Shown here: positions 9,905 through 18,473 of the stretch, one piece after another
Numbering within the stretch: position 1 is the first letter of the stretch
How the letters are laid out: each line of letters starts with the position of its first letter
Origin: a virus
Virus record (IMG/VR): IMGVR_UViG_3300035670_006342
Coordinates: 1 to 30,270 of that record
DNA length: 30,270 bases
Reading direction: 5' to 3' (one strand)
Made by a program: the position numbers and the translations under genes
The notes under the pieces: model-generated
What the model saw: only the letters and a program-made list of their open reading frames with translations
The model's database searches: none
Told to the model about the DNA's origin: nothing

Positions 9905-10366
9905 CTATGCAACATCAGACGGTACTCCAGAACTCCCTGAATTGACTACAACCTTGCCAGATACCTTAATGGTAACATTGGCAGTGACTTTATCATCTGT
10001 TGGAATATCCAACGGACATTCAGTAACCAATCCACAAAATTCAAATGAAGTAGAATCAGCATCTGGTAAAACAATCTGATAGAACCTTGGAGTATTACTT
10101 TCAAAGTCTGTCATCATCAAATCGTAAGTGTCACGGGTAAAATTCATTGTTAAACTTACCGTACCACCATCACGGAATCCAGTAATGAACTCCCTATATC
10201 CACCAGTAGAATCGAGAGAAGTGACATCAATGGTGTCCCTTGTCATTGTAGGCCCTGAAATAGAGTTTATTTCTGACAATTTTTCCCACGCATTCAAATC
10301 ACTGTACCTCAGAAATACAGTCCCAACACCTGAAAAGGCTTGACTGCTTGTTAAAGTACAACCCAT
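9905..10366 (-). CDS. Major tail tube protein (153 aa)
   Basis: This is the probable tail-tube subunit. Size and position fit: after the tail-terminator gene and before the chaperones. The sequence is rich in beta-type residues and in Thr/Ser, with MTRDTIDVTSLDSTGGYREF and the later GGTVSLTMNFTRD. These resemble the 'test for change, T/S-rich strand' pattern of lambda gpV / TP901-type tube proteins. Residues ~125-145 (VTANVTIKVSGKVVV) form the expected C-terminal beta strands. The start is set by the ATG right after an AT-rich leader carrying AATTAAAAATTA; no Shine-Dalgarno site is visible. A hairpin with a T-run follows the stop. A 61-base untranslated gap upstream may hold a promoter, but no clear match was found. 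Confidence 0.8.
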   Translation of the reverse strand: MGCTLTSSQAFSGVGTVFLRYSDLNAWEKLSEINSISGPTMTRDTIDVTSLDSTGGYREFITGFRDGGTVSLTMNFTRDTYDLMMTDFESNTPRFYQIVLPDADSTSFEFCGLVTECPLDIPTDDKVTANVTIKVSGKVVVNSGSSGVPSDVA

Positions 10367-10427
10367 AATTTTTAATTTTTAATAAATTAATTTAAAAACA
10401 ACATCATTAAATTATACATGCCCAACT

Positions 10428-10853
10428 TCACAAACATCTCCTTTGCACTTCAAAATTAACAATAAAACGCACTCTTTGATTCTTGTCATAATCCAATAAA
10501 GCTGGACTCATTGAACAACGTATCAAAGCATAAAAAGTAGTACCCCATGTCTCATTTGCCCGGCCATGAAGCATATTTTTAATCCAATTAATTTGTTCCC
10601 AACCATCTGTATAATAATTAGCCCGTATTCTTATTTGAAAACTTGTGTATTCATAATACTCAGTTCTATCAAAAGTCAATTTCTGACCGTATGAACCTGT
10701 TTCAAATATAGAAATAACATCAGCAGGTTCAGCAGGTTCTTTTCCAATATATATTGGAAAAAGAGTAATATCATCTGCACTATCAGAAGTACCTGAACCT
10801 ACTTGCTCGTAATATTCAAGCATTGTTTTAATATCTTCAGAAGCTGAATTCAT
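10428..10853 (-). CDS. Tail terminator / tail completion protein (141 aa)
   Basis: The protein is predicted to cap the tail tube at the head end. The assignment comes mainly from gene order: it follows an HK97 gp10-like gene and precedes the tail tube. The length (141 residues) is normal for terminator proteins. Segments such as YEYTSFQIRIRANYYTDG and the closing RVRFIVNFEVQRRC have the alternating beta pattern seen in the 'minor capsid/tail terminator' families. The start follows one base after the upstream stop region. No Shine-Dalgarno site is present, so coupled translation is likely. Confidence 0.65.
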   Translation of the reverse strand: MNSASEDIKTMLEYYEQVGSGTSDSADDITLFPIYIGKEPAEPADVISIFETGSYGQKLTFDRTEYYEYTSFQIRIRANYYTDGWEQINWIKNMLHGRANETWGTTFYALIRCSMSPALLDYDKNQRVRFIVNFEVQRRCL

Positions 10854-10854
10854 A

Positions 10855-11355
10855 TCATACTGCTTTTTCTGCGTTCACTGCTATAATATCTAACATAGCT
10901 GGTCTATCCCTTTGCAAAGATTCCATAAACCAATGTGGACCTGACCCCGGTCTTGTCCATTTAACATCACCGTAAGGTGGGTGTGTCATTTCATGAACAT
11001 ACCAAGCATATTCTTTTGTATAACCCATAGTTATTTTACCACCTACCGGAGTTACCATAGTTTCAACTTCCCAAGTATCTCTCAAATGTTCATCTTTTAT
11101 ATCATTTGAAACAGGTACTAAAGGTGGAATAGTTTCCATATTATTATGCAAATATTCTGCCGCCATTTCCATTCCTGCAATAGTAGCACCCTGTATTTGC
11201 CCTACCCTGTATTGAAAAGCACGAATTACATTCCTTGTTCCAACAATACGTGCATTGAATCCAAATGTACGTGGTCCGGTTGACATTGAAGGTCTGTCAC
11301 CAACAACGGTTCTACGCATCCTTTTACCAGCAGGTATATACCAACTTTGTGCCAT
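10855..11355 (-). CDS. HK97 gp10-like neck/tail-completion protein (166 aa)
   Basis: This resembles the HK97 gp10 family of head-tail joining or tail-completion proteins. The matching features are the helix-forming AFQYRVGQIQGATIAGMEMA followed by AAEYLHNNMETIPP, the central DTWEVET, and the tyrosine-rich YTKEYAWYVHEMTHPPYG before a short C-terminal helix. The gp10 family typically has 'A..Ya..vh' and 'lr.Sw' patterns in the same order. It sits between the head-closure and tail-terminator candidates, as expected. The basic N-terminus (IPAGKRMRRTVVGDRP) is an extension whose role is unknown. A weak AAGG lies upstream of the ATG. Confidence 0.7.
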   Translation of the reverse strand: MAQSWYIPAGKRMRRTVVGDRPSMSTGPRTFGFNARIVGTRNVIRAFQYRVGQIQGATIAGMEMAAEYLHNNMETIPPLVPVSNDIKDEHLRDTWEVETMVTPVGGKITMGYTKEYAWYVHEMTHPPYGDVKWTRPGSGPHWFMESLQRDRPAMLDIIAVNAEKAV

Positions 11356-11363
11356 AACTTCAA

Positions 11364-11771
11364 CTATTTACCTTGATCATACAACCAAGCAATTCTTACA
11401 AATTCATCTGTTTTCCTTACCATAGGAATTTTATCAAACCTATGTATTAAATAAGCACCGGGAATAGTAATAGGTTTTGAAGTATCATACGAACTATCAA
11501 TATCAGACAATGTACCAAGATACAAATATCCTTGCAAATCTACATCTTGCAAAACCATTACATTTGATTTTGACAATAAAATATTTCCCGGAAATCCACT
11601 TGAAAACCACCCCAAATTTACTTCGTTTGTATCTTCCCAACGACAAAGTATTTCAACAGGATCATCATAAGTAAAATGCCCGTAACCATCATTCTGTGGA
11701 TTGCCCCAATAAACGCAAGTTTGAACACAGAATCTTTGAGCAACTCGTTCTATCCCTTTGTATGTTGTCAT
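11364..11771 (-). CDS. Head closure / head-tail joining protein (135 aa)
   Basis: This probable stopper protein closes the portal channel after packaging. It is assigned from its place between the adaptor and the gp10-like gene and from its length. Features seen are QTCVYWGNPQNDGYGHFTYD, CRWEDTNEV, a central KSNVMVLQDVDLQGYLYLG and a C-terminal VRKTDEFVRIAWL. The 'W(E)...v...G....s...v.v..d...G..L' pattern occurs in SPP1 gp16-like and related joining proteins. It starts two bases after the adaptor stop, without a Shine-Dalgarno site. The precise family is not certain. Confidence 0.62.
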   Translation of the reverse strand: MTTYKGIERVAQRFCVQTCVYWGNPQNDGYGHFTYDDPVEILCRWEDTNEVNLGWFSSGFPGNILLSKSNVMVLQDVDLQGYLYLGTLSDIDSSYDTSKPITIPGAYLIHRFDKIPMVRKTDEFVRIAWLYDQGK

Positions 11772-11773
11772 TT

Positions 11774-12148
11774 TTAATCAAAATTAGGAACTGCCCTTGT
11801 TGAAGCTGATGCTTTTTGTTTTGCAATATTAGCTAAAGTTAATGAGGTATCCAAAGCAATAGCCATTTGTCCGTATGTACTGCCATTTAAACCTATTCCC
11901 CATTGCCCTGCATAATTAATAAAAGCTGTGCCAGCACCTTCTTTTGAAGCTACTCTTTCACGAGTAGTAACAATCATGTGTGCTGTTACCCACATTTCAA
12001 TGTTCTCTAATAAATCATCACTTAAACTTTGACCACCTAAAGTTTCAGTGACAAAAGTATTTGCACTTGCTATATAAGCATCAATAACAGCATCACTTAA
12101 TGAAGTGTTATCAAGTATGTTCTTTACTTCAGCAGCAGTTGTTCTCAT
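11774..12148 (-). CDS. Head-tail connector adaptor, DUF4054/gp6-like (124 aa)
   Basis: This all-helical adaptor is predicted to dock under the portal. The layout is typical: VKNILDNTSLSDAVIDAYI, then ASANTFVTETLGGQSLSD, then LLENIEMWVTAHMIVTTRER. A glycine-rich stretch follows with INYAGQWGIGLNGSTYGQ and MAIALDTS. The 'eIe.w..AH', 'G..L..T.YGQ.a..lD' pattern is characteristic of this family. The gene begins three bases after the stop of the sulfotransferase gene, so the sugar island runs straight into the connector module. It would normally be found close to the capsid gene; here about 8.6 kb of other genes separate them. Confidence 0.78.
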   Translation of the reverse strand: MRTTAAEVKNILDNTSLSDAVIDAYIASANTFVTETLGGQSLSDDLLENIEMWVTAHMIVTTRERVASKEGAGTAFINYAGQWGIGLNGSTYGQMAIALDTSLTLANIAKQKASASTRAVPNFD

Positions 12149-12151
12149 ATT

Positions 12152-12814
12152 TTATTCTCTATTTTTGTTTAATAACGGATCAATAATAGACGGAATTGTG
12201 ATATTCCATTTAAGACCTAACCATTCTATTGTTTCATAAATTTGTTGATAATCACCGTTTACCATTCTATCAGGCCAAATTATTCTACAATTTAAACCTG
12301 TTTGAATCATTTCAACAAATTTCTTTTCGTATTGGTGTACCCACCATAACCAACCTTCTTCCTCATTAGTAAATCCTAATGATTTAAGGTTCTTTTGATC
12401 TTTAAAAATCCGCATATAACCAGTTTTCAAACAAGACTGAATTACATCTGGTGTTTTACGCCTAACAATCAGCCACTTAGCATCTGGGTAGGCATAATTC
12501 CAAATAGGCCACATACGAGCAAGGGTAGCAGATTTTATCATCCAAGGTTTATCCAGAGCTTGTTCTACTAAAAGAACACCTTCAACTGCACCTCTCCATC
12601 TTACAGGTATGCTTATATCTTTAGTTTCTGGAAAAGAATATTGATAATTTTTTAGAAAATCCTTATCAAATTCTGAAATCATGATATGTTCAAACATACC
12701 ATTACAACGTCCTGAATGCACACCACACATATCAAGAATCTTAGCAACCAAAGTAGCCCCTGAACGTTCAGCTCCAGTTATAAAAATAGGATCATATTGT
12801 GACTTTCTTATCAT
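12152..12814 (-). CDS. Sulfotransferase family protein (220 aa)
   Basis: This is predicted to transfer sulfate from PAPS to a hydroxyl group, probably of a sugar. Residues 10-27 (IFITGAERSGATLVAKIL) form the 5'-phosphosulfate-binding loop seen in bacterial sulfotransferases. Residues 114-131 (WLIVRRKTPDVIQSCLKT) match the 3'-phosphate-binding motif, with R118/R119, D123 and S127. The C-terminal region has the usual WWVHQYEKKFVEM helix. Length is short but normal for compact bacterial members. The start overlaps the preceding glycosyltransferase stop (ATGA). It closes the sugar island and is followed at once by the connector gene. The sugar acceptor is unknown; the family call is firm, the substrate is inference. 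Confidence 0.82.
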   Translation of the reverse strand: MIRKSQYDPIFITGAERSGATLVAKILDMCGVHSGRCNGMFEHIMISEFDKDFLKNYQYSFPETKDISIPVRWRGAVEGVLLVEQALDKPWMIKSATLARMWPIWNYAYPDAKWLIVRRKTPDVIQSCLKTGYMRIFKDQKNLKSLGFTNEEEGWLWWVHQYEKKFVEMIQTGLNCRIIWPDRMVNGDYQQIYETIEWLGLKWNITIPSIIDPLLNKNRE

Positions 12815-13509
12815 TGGTAAAATTTATAATCATCACCTATTAATTCCTTTAATTTATTCATACCTCTATCAGAAATAAAGTCAAGCCCCTTATGACCAAC
12901 ACCAATTCCATAACGTCCGGGCAACCCTTTTATTCCTATTGCTAAATTTTCACCTTGAAATAAATTTGCATTTTGCACTTTCTTAAAAAAACTTATATCA
13001 ATGTGCCTTTCTTTCAAACAACTTTCAAATACAGGAATCATATTTACTCTAATACCTGTCTGAAATAAACTTGAATGATGTATATTTCTAAATACTTTAT
13101 ACCCCTTACGTTCTACATGATAATAAACGGTATTAATCTCACCAACAACATCAAAGTCTTTTAACTTAGCAACCATTTTTTGAATATAGTCCGGTTTATA
13201 ATAGTCATCATCTTCAATAAAAAGTACAGCTTCTATCCAATCTTCCGAGAATACTTTGACAATATCCAACCCAATTTGTAAATTTCTACTTTGTGTATTA
13301 CTACCTTCTTTCCATCTTGGAAATGGATACCTTCTTATTATTGTCCACTTATCACGAAAATCATCAGTGAGTATATCAGTTGTTCTTGGTTCACAATCAT
13401 CAATAACAATCCAAATAATCTTATTTGCATAAGTTTGTTGTTGCATCCACCTCATACACAATTCAAATTGTTTTGGACGCCCTCCTGTCGGTGTAATCAA
13501 TATTACCAT
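12811..13509 (-). CDS. Glycosyltransferase, GT2/GT-A fold (232 aa)
   Basis: The nucleotide-sugar binding half is clear: MVILITPTGGRPKQFELCM at the N-terminus, the first acidic pair in IWIVIDDCEPR (residues 32-42), and the metal-binding DDD at residues 100-102 within VLFIEDDDYYKPDYI. A later GYKVFRNIHHSSLFQ and the C-terminal GRYGIGVGHKGLDFIS may form the acceptor side. The donor and acceptor are unknown. It overlaps the upstream gene by seven bases and the downstream gene by four, so it is co-translated in the sugar island. A processive synthase is unlikely because there are no membrane helices; a soluble single-addition enzyme is more likely. Confidence 0.83.
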   Translation of the reverse strand: MVILITPTGGRPKQFELCMRWMQQQTYANKIIWIVIDDCEPRTTDILTDDFRDKWTIIRRYPFPRWKEGSNTQSRNLQIGLDIVKVFSEDWIEAVLFIEDDDYYKPDYIQKMVAKLKDFDVVGEINTVYYHVERKGYKVFRNIHHSSLFQTGIRVNMIPVFESCLKERHIDISFFKKVQNANLFQGENLAIGIKGLPGRYGIGVGHKGLDFISDRGMNKLKELIGDDYKFYQ

Positions 13510-14270
13510 ATACCTAACAATTTATTTCTTATTTCAATAATTTTTGTAGAAGTATGATTAGATTTTTCTTCTATTCCTTCATACAATTCCATACTCCAAG
13601 TATAATCACAATCAACTCGACCACGTTGAAGTTTTTTCAAGAATTCCTCTCTTGACCGATTCCAGTAATGATTAATCCATGCTTTTTCCATTACTGGAGT
13701 ATGAGTATATGGAGAAGTAATAATATTCCCACTTAAATCAAGACATTCACCTGTATGATAATGGAAATAATGAGGATTAACTGTCCCTTCAACAGAAAGT
13801 GGTTGAACAATAGATTTAACGTGCTGATTAATTTCATGTTCAGGAAAAGTATGTCTTGTAAATTTATCAATCTGGGAACCTTCAACCTTATATTCACCAG
13901 TACCACCAAACACCACCCAATTTAATGCTAATCCTGAACTTGTAACTTCTGAAAGTAATTCTTTAATAGAACCAGATTCAACCACAATAAATTCATCATC
14001 ATCAATAAATGCAATCCAATCACAAGTTGGTTGGCAACGCCATCTTTGCATATAAATACAATACATATAGACAGGCTGTTGCATTCTTGTTCCCGGTGTC
14101 AAATACACAAATATATTTGGATTATCCGATACTATATTCTGCACAGGAATTTCAGAACCATTATCAAAAAGAAAGAAATAATCAACACCAATCAGCTTAT
14201 GCCAATCAATCCATTCCCTTAAATATTCAGGATCACAATCTTTTACTATGGCACAAATTCCTACATTCAT
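13503..14270 (-). CDS. Glycosyltransferase, GT92/Glyco_tranf_2_4-like (255 aa)
   Basis: The opening MNVGICAIVKDCDPEYLREW followed by IDWHKLIGVDYFFLFDNGS is the signature of GT92-type transferases. The metal-binding site is DDDEF at residues 90-94 in WIAFIDDDEFI. A downstream HYFHYHTGECLDL and AWINHYWNRSREEFLKKLQRG match the family's conserved 'i.HY..rS.eef..K..rG' segment. Sugar specificity cannot be read from the sequence; some GT92 proteins are galactosyltransferases. It begins four bases inside the preceding methyltransferase gene and lacks a Shine-Dalgarno site. Confidence 0.85.
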   Translation of the reverse strand: MNVGICAIVKDCDPEYLREWIDWHKLIGVDYFFLFDNGSEIPVQNIVSDNPNIFVYLTPGTRMQQPVYMYCIYMQRWRCQPTCDWIAFIDDDEFIVVESGSIKELLSEVTSSGLALNWVVFGGTGEYKVEGSQIDKFTRHTFPEHEINQHVKSIVQPLSVEGTVNPHYFHYHTGECLDLSGNIITSPYTHTPVMEKAWINHYWNRSREEFLKKLQRGRVDCDYTWSMELYEGIEEKSNHTSTKIIEIRNKLLGIW

Positions 14271-14830
14271 ATTAATATTCTTTTAACCCAACTACCATCA
14301 CAAAATACTTGATCTGGAGGACCTAATAATTCATCTACTGCCTTCATAACACCAGCCCATCCCGGAACGTAATCATGCCCACCAATAAAACCACCTTTTA
14401 CAATAAACGGTTTATAATTCATAATATCTTTATAAACTTGTTCATACGTATGGCAACCATCAATATAAACAAACCATACTTTCATATTATGAAATTTTTT
14501 AAATGCTTCATCAGACGTTTCCTTTATAAGTCCTATATTTAGAATTTGTTCAGTATTTTTAATAAACTGTGCATATACTTTTGAAAACTCGGCATACTGG
14601 GAAACCCCATAATTTTCCGGATAATTATCTATGAAAGGATCAATAGTAACCACAAATCCAAAATCTTCTGCAAACATCATAGTTGAATCCCCAATATAAG
14701 CACCTATCTCAATCATAGGTTTATCTGAAGTTTCAAAAAACGTATTTAGATAACCAATCATATCTTGTAAACCACGCTTCTGATCTAAAAATCGCATTGG
14801 GAAAAATTCATTATGTTTTTTATCTTCCAT
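14267..14830 (-). CDS. Class I SAM methyltransferase, CmcI/Methyltransf_24-like (187 aa)
   Basis: SAM-binding motif I is at residues ~39-53 (PMIEIGAYIGDSTMMFA). It is followed by VVTIDPFI and by VWFVYIDGCHTYEQVYKDI, which is the family's metal-site segment. GGFIGGHDYVPGWAGVMKAVDE completes the usual pattern. Members of this group methylate sugar hydroxyls or small molecules; here an O-methyltransferase for a glycan is the natural guess from the neighbours. The gene starts six bases after the 1207-residue gene and overlaps the GT92 gene by four bases. No signal peptide or membrane segment is seen, so it acts in the cytoplasm. Confidence 0.82.
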   Translation of the reverse strand: MEDKKHNEFFPMRFLDQKRGLQDMIGYLNTFFETSDKPMIEIGAYIGDSTMMFAEDFGFVVTIDPFIDNYPENYGVSQYAEFSKVYAQFIKNTEQILNIGLIKETSDEAFKKFHNMKVWFVYIDGCHTYEQVYKDIMNYKPFIVKGGFIGGHDYVPGWAGVMKAVDELLGPPDQVFCDGSWVKRILI

Positions 14831-14836
14831 CTTATT

Positions 14837-17800
14837 TTATGGTATAAATAAAGGTTCCTCAATATGTTTTAATTCTAAATTACGATTATTACAATAACGC
14901 CTACATTCCGTTGCATAAATACCATTGGCAAAATCATTGACACCTTGATCACCTACCATCTTAGCAATATCAGCCCGTACCATAAACGTGCCCATATCTA
15001 TCTTGTTACCACCATACACTATACCTACTCCATTATTTCCTATTCCAGTCATTATGTGTTCAACAAATTCTGAATTATAACATCTTTCATTATTTGTTAT
15101 TAATACAAAATCATCCTTCTCACACTTCAACTGTTGTAATATCATCTGCCTATTTGGATGAATAATATGTTTTTGGGTTATTCTTTGAGAGAATATAAAA
15201 TGAACACGAGAATCTTTGTACAAAGAAAACGTATCCATCATATCCTGTGGTGGAATACCGTCATATATGATTTGCAATGTCCAGTTTGGGTTTGACTGAA
15301 TTAGAAAATTATCTATAAATTCTTTTACCTGAACTGGTGTGCCATAAACAGTACAAACAGCATGAAGTATTCTTTGTTTTTCATTTACTTTTACCTGTAC
15401 TTGTGATTGTGCTTGTATTTTCGGCTGTTTCTGTATTTGCTTCTGGATTTGTGGTTGTGGTTGTATTGTCTTAATTCTTTTATAAATAACAATAAAACCA
15501 TTCATAAATTGTATTGATTCAAATAAAGGTACATTCACATGACAATCTTCCCTTCTGTGCCATCCTTTACTTAGATCACCAAATTCCTGTGGTGGATTTA
15601 CTGGCATACTTCCTCTTGCTCCTTTAAGATGAACTTCATCTACCAATGTCTTAAAATACTCTACTGCTGAAATTGGATTATTTTTATATTCTTCCCAATA
15701 AGAAGTCGTGGTATCTTCAACAATATAAATGCCACCATCCTTCAAATAAGGGAAAAGTGTTTTAAAAGTTAGAATTTGTTCCATCCAATAATGATTACCA
15801 TCATCTATAATTAAATCAAATGGTGAAAACTGTTCAAGATTCTTAAGTTGTGCCTCATCTCTTTGATCGAGCAAATGAAATTTAATTCTATTTGAATATG
15901 ATTCACATATTTTAGATGCCGGTGAAATATCAGCTCCGTAAATAGTAGCTTTTGGAAAATAATCTGCCCACATTTTTATAGATTGCCCTTGTGCTACACC
16001 TATTTCTAAAATTGATAAAAAGGAATTTCTAAATGGTGATAGTATTCGTTCATATTTTACAGCATAATTATGATATCTGGAAGATTTGTCTGATTTGTGT
16101 AAAATAGCCATGTTATCCAAAACACTATCTACAACTAATTCATTAATTTCATATTTTTCCGGTGGAAAAACTTCTTCATGTTTTTTCATTAAGTTCAAAT
16201 GTCTTCTTACACCTATATCCCATAAAGAAGATTGTTTCAAATCAGTAGCAATCATTGTAGGTCTTTTTCCCATTCTAACAACCTGTTCATAAAAGGCATT
16301 TTTGCTTTTATGTTCAAATTGATAACAATCTTCCCGTGTGTGCATAGGATCACTTGGAAAAATCAGCTTCTTAGATATTTCCTTGGTAACTAAAAATCCA
16401 GTAGTTCTTATATGTGGTTTCACTTCTCTTGAAATTTCATAACAAGGAATGTTTACATCAGATAAAATATCTAAAAAAGAAGCTACAAAATTCTTAGACA
16501 TCGGAATACAATCATCTGTAATCCATATTAAATTATCCCAATCATTTGGAAAATCTGTAAGTCTTTCTTTACACACATCTTGAAAAGCACCAAGATCAAA
16601 ACCTACATTTTCCCTTGCTACGTATTTCACACCATTATCAACACATAATTTCAAATATTTATGATTATCACTTTCTTGATTATGAACGACAATCAATTCT
16701 GCCCACAATTTATCACATTGATTCCAACAATTTATCCATCTTTTTAAATTCTCAAATCTATTCCAAACAATAATAACAACAATAGTCTTAGAAATAGGTC
16801 TACTTTCTTTCAACCATAAATCATACCATTTGTGTATTTTGCTATTGACATTTTTCTTATCATTTTTAAATGGTTTGGACTCTTGACAATGTACAATGAA
16901 AGGTTTATCAGGTACTGGAAGTTCTGGAATTTGAGCACCATAAGTGTCCATATAATTCCATTCCATTGGAAGTATTTTGATCTTTATTTTATCTGCATAA
17001 ATAAAATCATTAAGAATTCCTTCATCAATAGAATAAGTAAAATCTGATTTATTGGCATATTCTAATAATCTTTGATACCATTGATTATTTACAATTTTTT
17101 GATTTGCGACCAACAAAGCAGGTTGAATGTCAATCTTGCCATCTGCTATTCTTTTCCTTAGACCTTGTAATCTTAGCCCATAATTCTTTTCCAATGCAAA
17201 TGTGTTCTTTTTAAATATACGAGACACAATCATATCTTCAGTTGAAATTAAATCATATTTACTAAGTTCTTCACTAAATAAATAAGATATATCCTCAAGA
17301 CAAATACAATCAGAATCAATACATATCACACGATCATATCCTTCAAAATTGAACATTTCATAACGATACCACGAAGAAGCATATTTTTCTTTTGGAAGAT
17401 CATTGATATACTTGACATCAGCATAACGGGCTTTAATTTCTGATGTAACAATATGACAATTATCTGCTCCTAAATCATTAACAACTTCCATATCATCAGT
17501 AATGACTTTAAAGTCAATTCCTGTGCAATCTGTATGGCGTTTAATCGAATTAAATAAAGTTCTACCAGCTACCTTATATCTCCTATCAAATACAGTCGTT
17601 ATACATATTTTGCCATTTATTCTTACATTTGTTTTTAAAACACCTGAATAATTATACTCATCCCACCATTGATCATGAAACTTTTGTATTCTACCATCTA
17701 CCTCTTTTCTAAGACGTTTAAATGGTTTGGACTCTTGACAATGCACAATGATTGGATCAACTTCAGGAAGTTGTGAACATCGAATTGCATACAAATCTTG

Positions 17801-18460
17801 ATAATCCCATTCTAACGGAAGTAGTTTTATTTTTATATTTTCAGTATAAATAAAATTATTTAAAGTACCTTGATCAATAGAATATGAATAAGGAGCAGTA
17901 TTGGCATATTTTAATAAGTTATTATACCAAGTTTTATTCACAATGGACTTGTTTGCTACTAATAAAGCTGGTTGAATATCTATCTTGCCTTCTGCTAATC
18001 TTTCAGTAAGTTTAGCAAGATGGAATCCATGCCCTTCTAATTGTGGAATAGACTTTGCAAAAAACTTTGAAACAATATGATCTTCTACTGAAATTAAATC
18101 ATATTGATTGAGTTCTTCACTGAAAAGATAGGAAATATCTTTGATGCAGATACAATCAGAATCAATACAAATAACCCTATCATAATCAGTCATGCTGAAT
18201 ATCTCATAACGATACCAAGAAGTACTGTATTTTTCAACTGTCAATGATTCACAATATTTAACATTACTGTATCTGGCTTTTATTTCATCAGTAACAAAAT
18301 GGCAATTATCCTTACCTAATTCATTCAATACCTCTTCATCTGCTGTAATGACTTTAAAATCAATTCCCGTACAATCTGTATAACGGCGAATAGACTTGAA
18401 TAAAATCTGTCCAGCAAGTTTATAATTTCTATCAAAAGCAGTGACAATACATATTTTCAT
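14837..18460 (-). CDS. Five-domain glycosyltransferase-methyltransferase fusion (1207 aa)
   Basis: Five units can be seen in order. Residues 1-270 and 284-550 are two related GT8-like domains, each with DSD (100-102 and 382-384), a DIQPALLVAN block and a VHCQESKPFK block. Residues ~558-770 resemble a GT-A or RgpF-like domain (VVIIVWNRFENLKRW, NVGFDLGAFQDVCKE, WITDDCIP). Residues ~780-997 form a SAM methyltransferase like the MycE group (ILEIGVAQGQSIKMWADYF, FDLIIDDGNHYWMEQ, YIVEDTTTSYWEEY). Residues ~998-1028 are a Gln-rich linker. Residues ~1030-1207 look like a further GT2-like half-domain (HAVCTVYGTP, IIYDGIP). An AGGAG lies eight bases before the ATG, one of the few good ribosome sites here. 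It probably assembles and methylates a short glycan; substrates are unknown. Confidence 0.82.
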   Translation of the reverse strand: MKICIVTAFDRNYKLAGQILFKSIRRYTDCTGIDFKVITADEEVLNELGKDNCHFVTDEIKARYSNVKYCESLTVEKYSTSWYRYEIFSMTDYDRVICIDSDCICIKDISYLFSEELNQYDLISVEDHIVSKFFAKSIPQLEGHGFHLAKLTERLAEGKIDIQPALLVANKSIVNKTWYNNLLKYANTAPYSYSIDQGTLNNFIYTENIKIKLLPLEWDYQDLYAIRCSQLPEVDPIIVHCQESKPFKRLRKEVDGRIQKFHDQWWDEYNYSGVLKTNVRINGKICITTVFDRRYKVAGRTLFNSIKRHTDCTGIDFKVITDDMEVVNDLGADNCHIVTSEIKARYADVKYINDLPKEKYASSWYRYEMFNFEGYDRVICIDSDCICLEDISYLFSEELSKYDLISTEDMIVSRIFKKNTFALEKNYGLRLQGLRKRIADGKIDIQPALLVANQKIVNNQWYQRLLEYANKSDFTYSIDEGILNDFIYADKIKIKILPMEWNYMDTYGAQIPELPVPDKPFIVHCQESKPFKNDKKNVNSKIHKWYDLWLKESRPISKTIVVIIVWNRFENLKRWINCWNQCDKLWAELIVVHNQESDNHKYLKLCVDNGVKYVARENVGFDLGAFQDVCKERLTDFPNDWDNLIWITDDCIPMSKNFVASFLDILSDVNIPCYEISREVKPHIRTTGFLVTKEISKKLIFPSDPMHTREDCYQFEHKSKNAFYEQVVRMGKRPTMIATDLKQSSLWDIGVRRHLNLMKKHEEVFPPEKYEINELVVDSVLDNMAILHKSDKSSRYHNYAVKYERILSPFRNSFLSILEIGVAQGQSIKMWADYFPKATIYGADISPASKICESYSNRIKFHLLDQRDEAQLKNLEQFSPFDLIIDDGNHYWMEQILTFKTLFPYLKDGGIYIVEDTTTSYWEEYKNNPISAVEYFKTLVDEVHLKGARGSMPVNPPQEFGDLSKGWHRREDCHVNVPLFESIQFMNGFIVIYKRIKTIQPQPQIQKQIQKQPKIQAQSQVQVKVNEKQRILHAVCTVYGTPVQVKEFIDNFLIQSNPNWTLQIIYDGIPPQDMMDTFSLYKDSRVHFIFSQRITQKHIIHPNRQMILQQLKCEKDDFVLITNNERCYNSEFVEHIMTGIGNNGVGIVYGGNKIDMGTFMVRADIAKMVGDQGVNDFANGIYATECRRYCNNRNLELKHIEEPLFIP
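16811..18457 (-). repeat. Tandem internal duplication of the GT8-like domain
   Basis: The coding strand carries two copies of an approximately 270-residue glycosyltransferase unit, offset by about 282 codons (bases 18457-17651 and 17611-16811). The copies remain close at DNA level: a 27-base stretch is identical at 17717-17743 and 16865-16891, covering the HCQESKPFK codons. Both keep the DSD metal site. This points to duplication within the gene followed by modest divergence. Confidence 0.8.
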
Positions 18461-18468
18461 AACTAATT

Positions 18469-18473
18469 CTCCT
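18469..18473 (-). promoter_or_regulatory. Shine-Dalgarno site of the 1207-residue fusion gene
   Basis: AGGAG lies eight bases before the ATG and overlaps the last codons of the upstream methyltransferase gene. Most sugar-island genes lack such a site and depend on start/stop overlaps, so this marks an independent translation start in the middle of the island. Confidence 0.6.

Noticed and set aside
15377-15469. Two separate genes instead of one fusion at the Gln-rich linker
   Set aside because: The frame is continuous through the linker with no stop codon and no good internal start or ribosome site after it.
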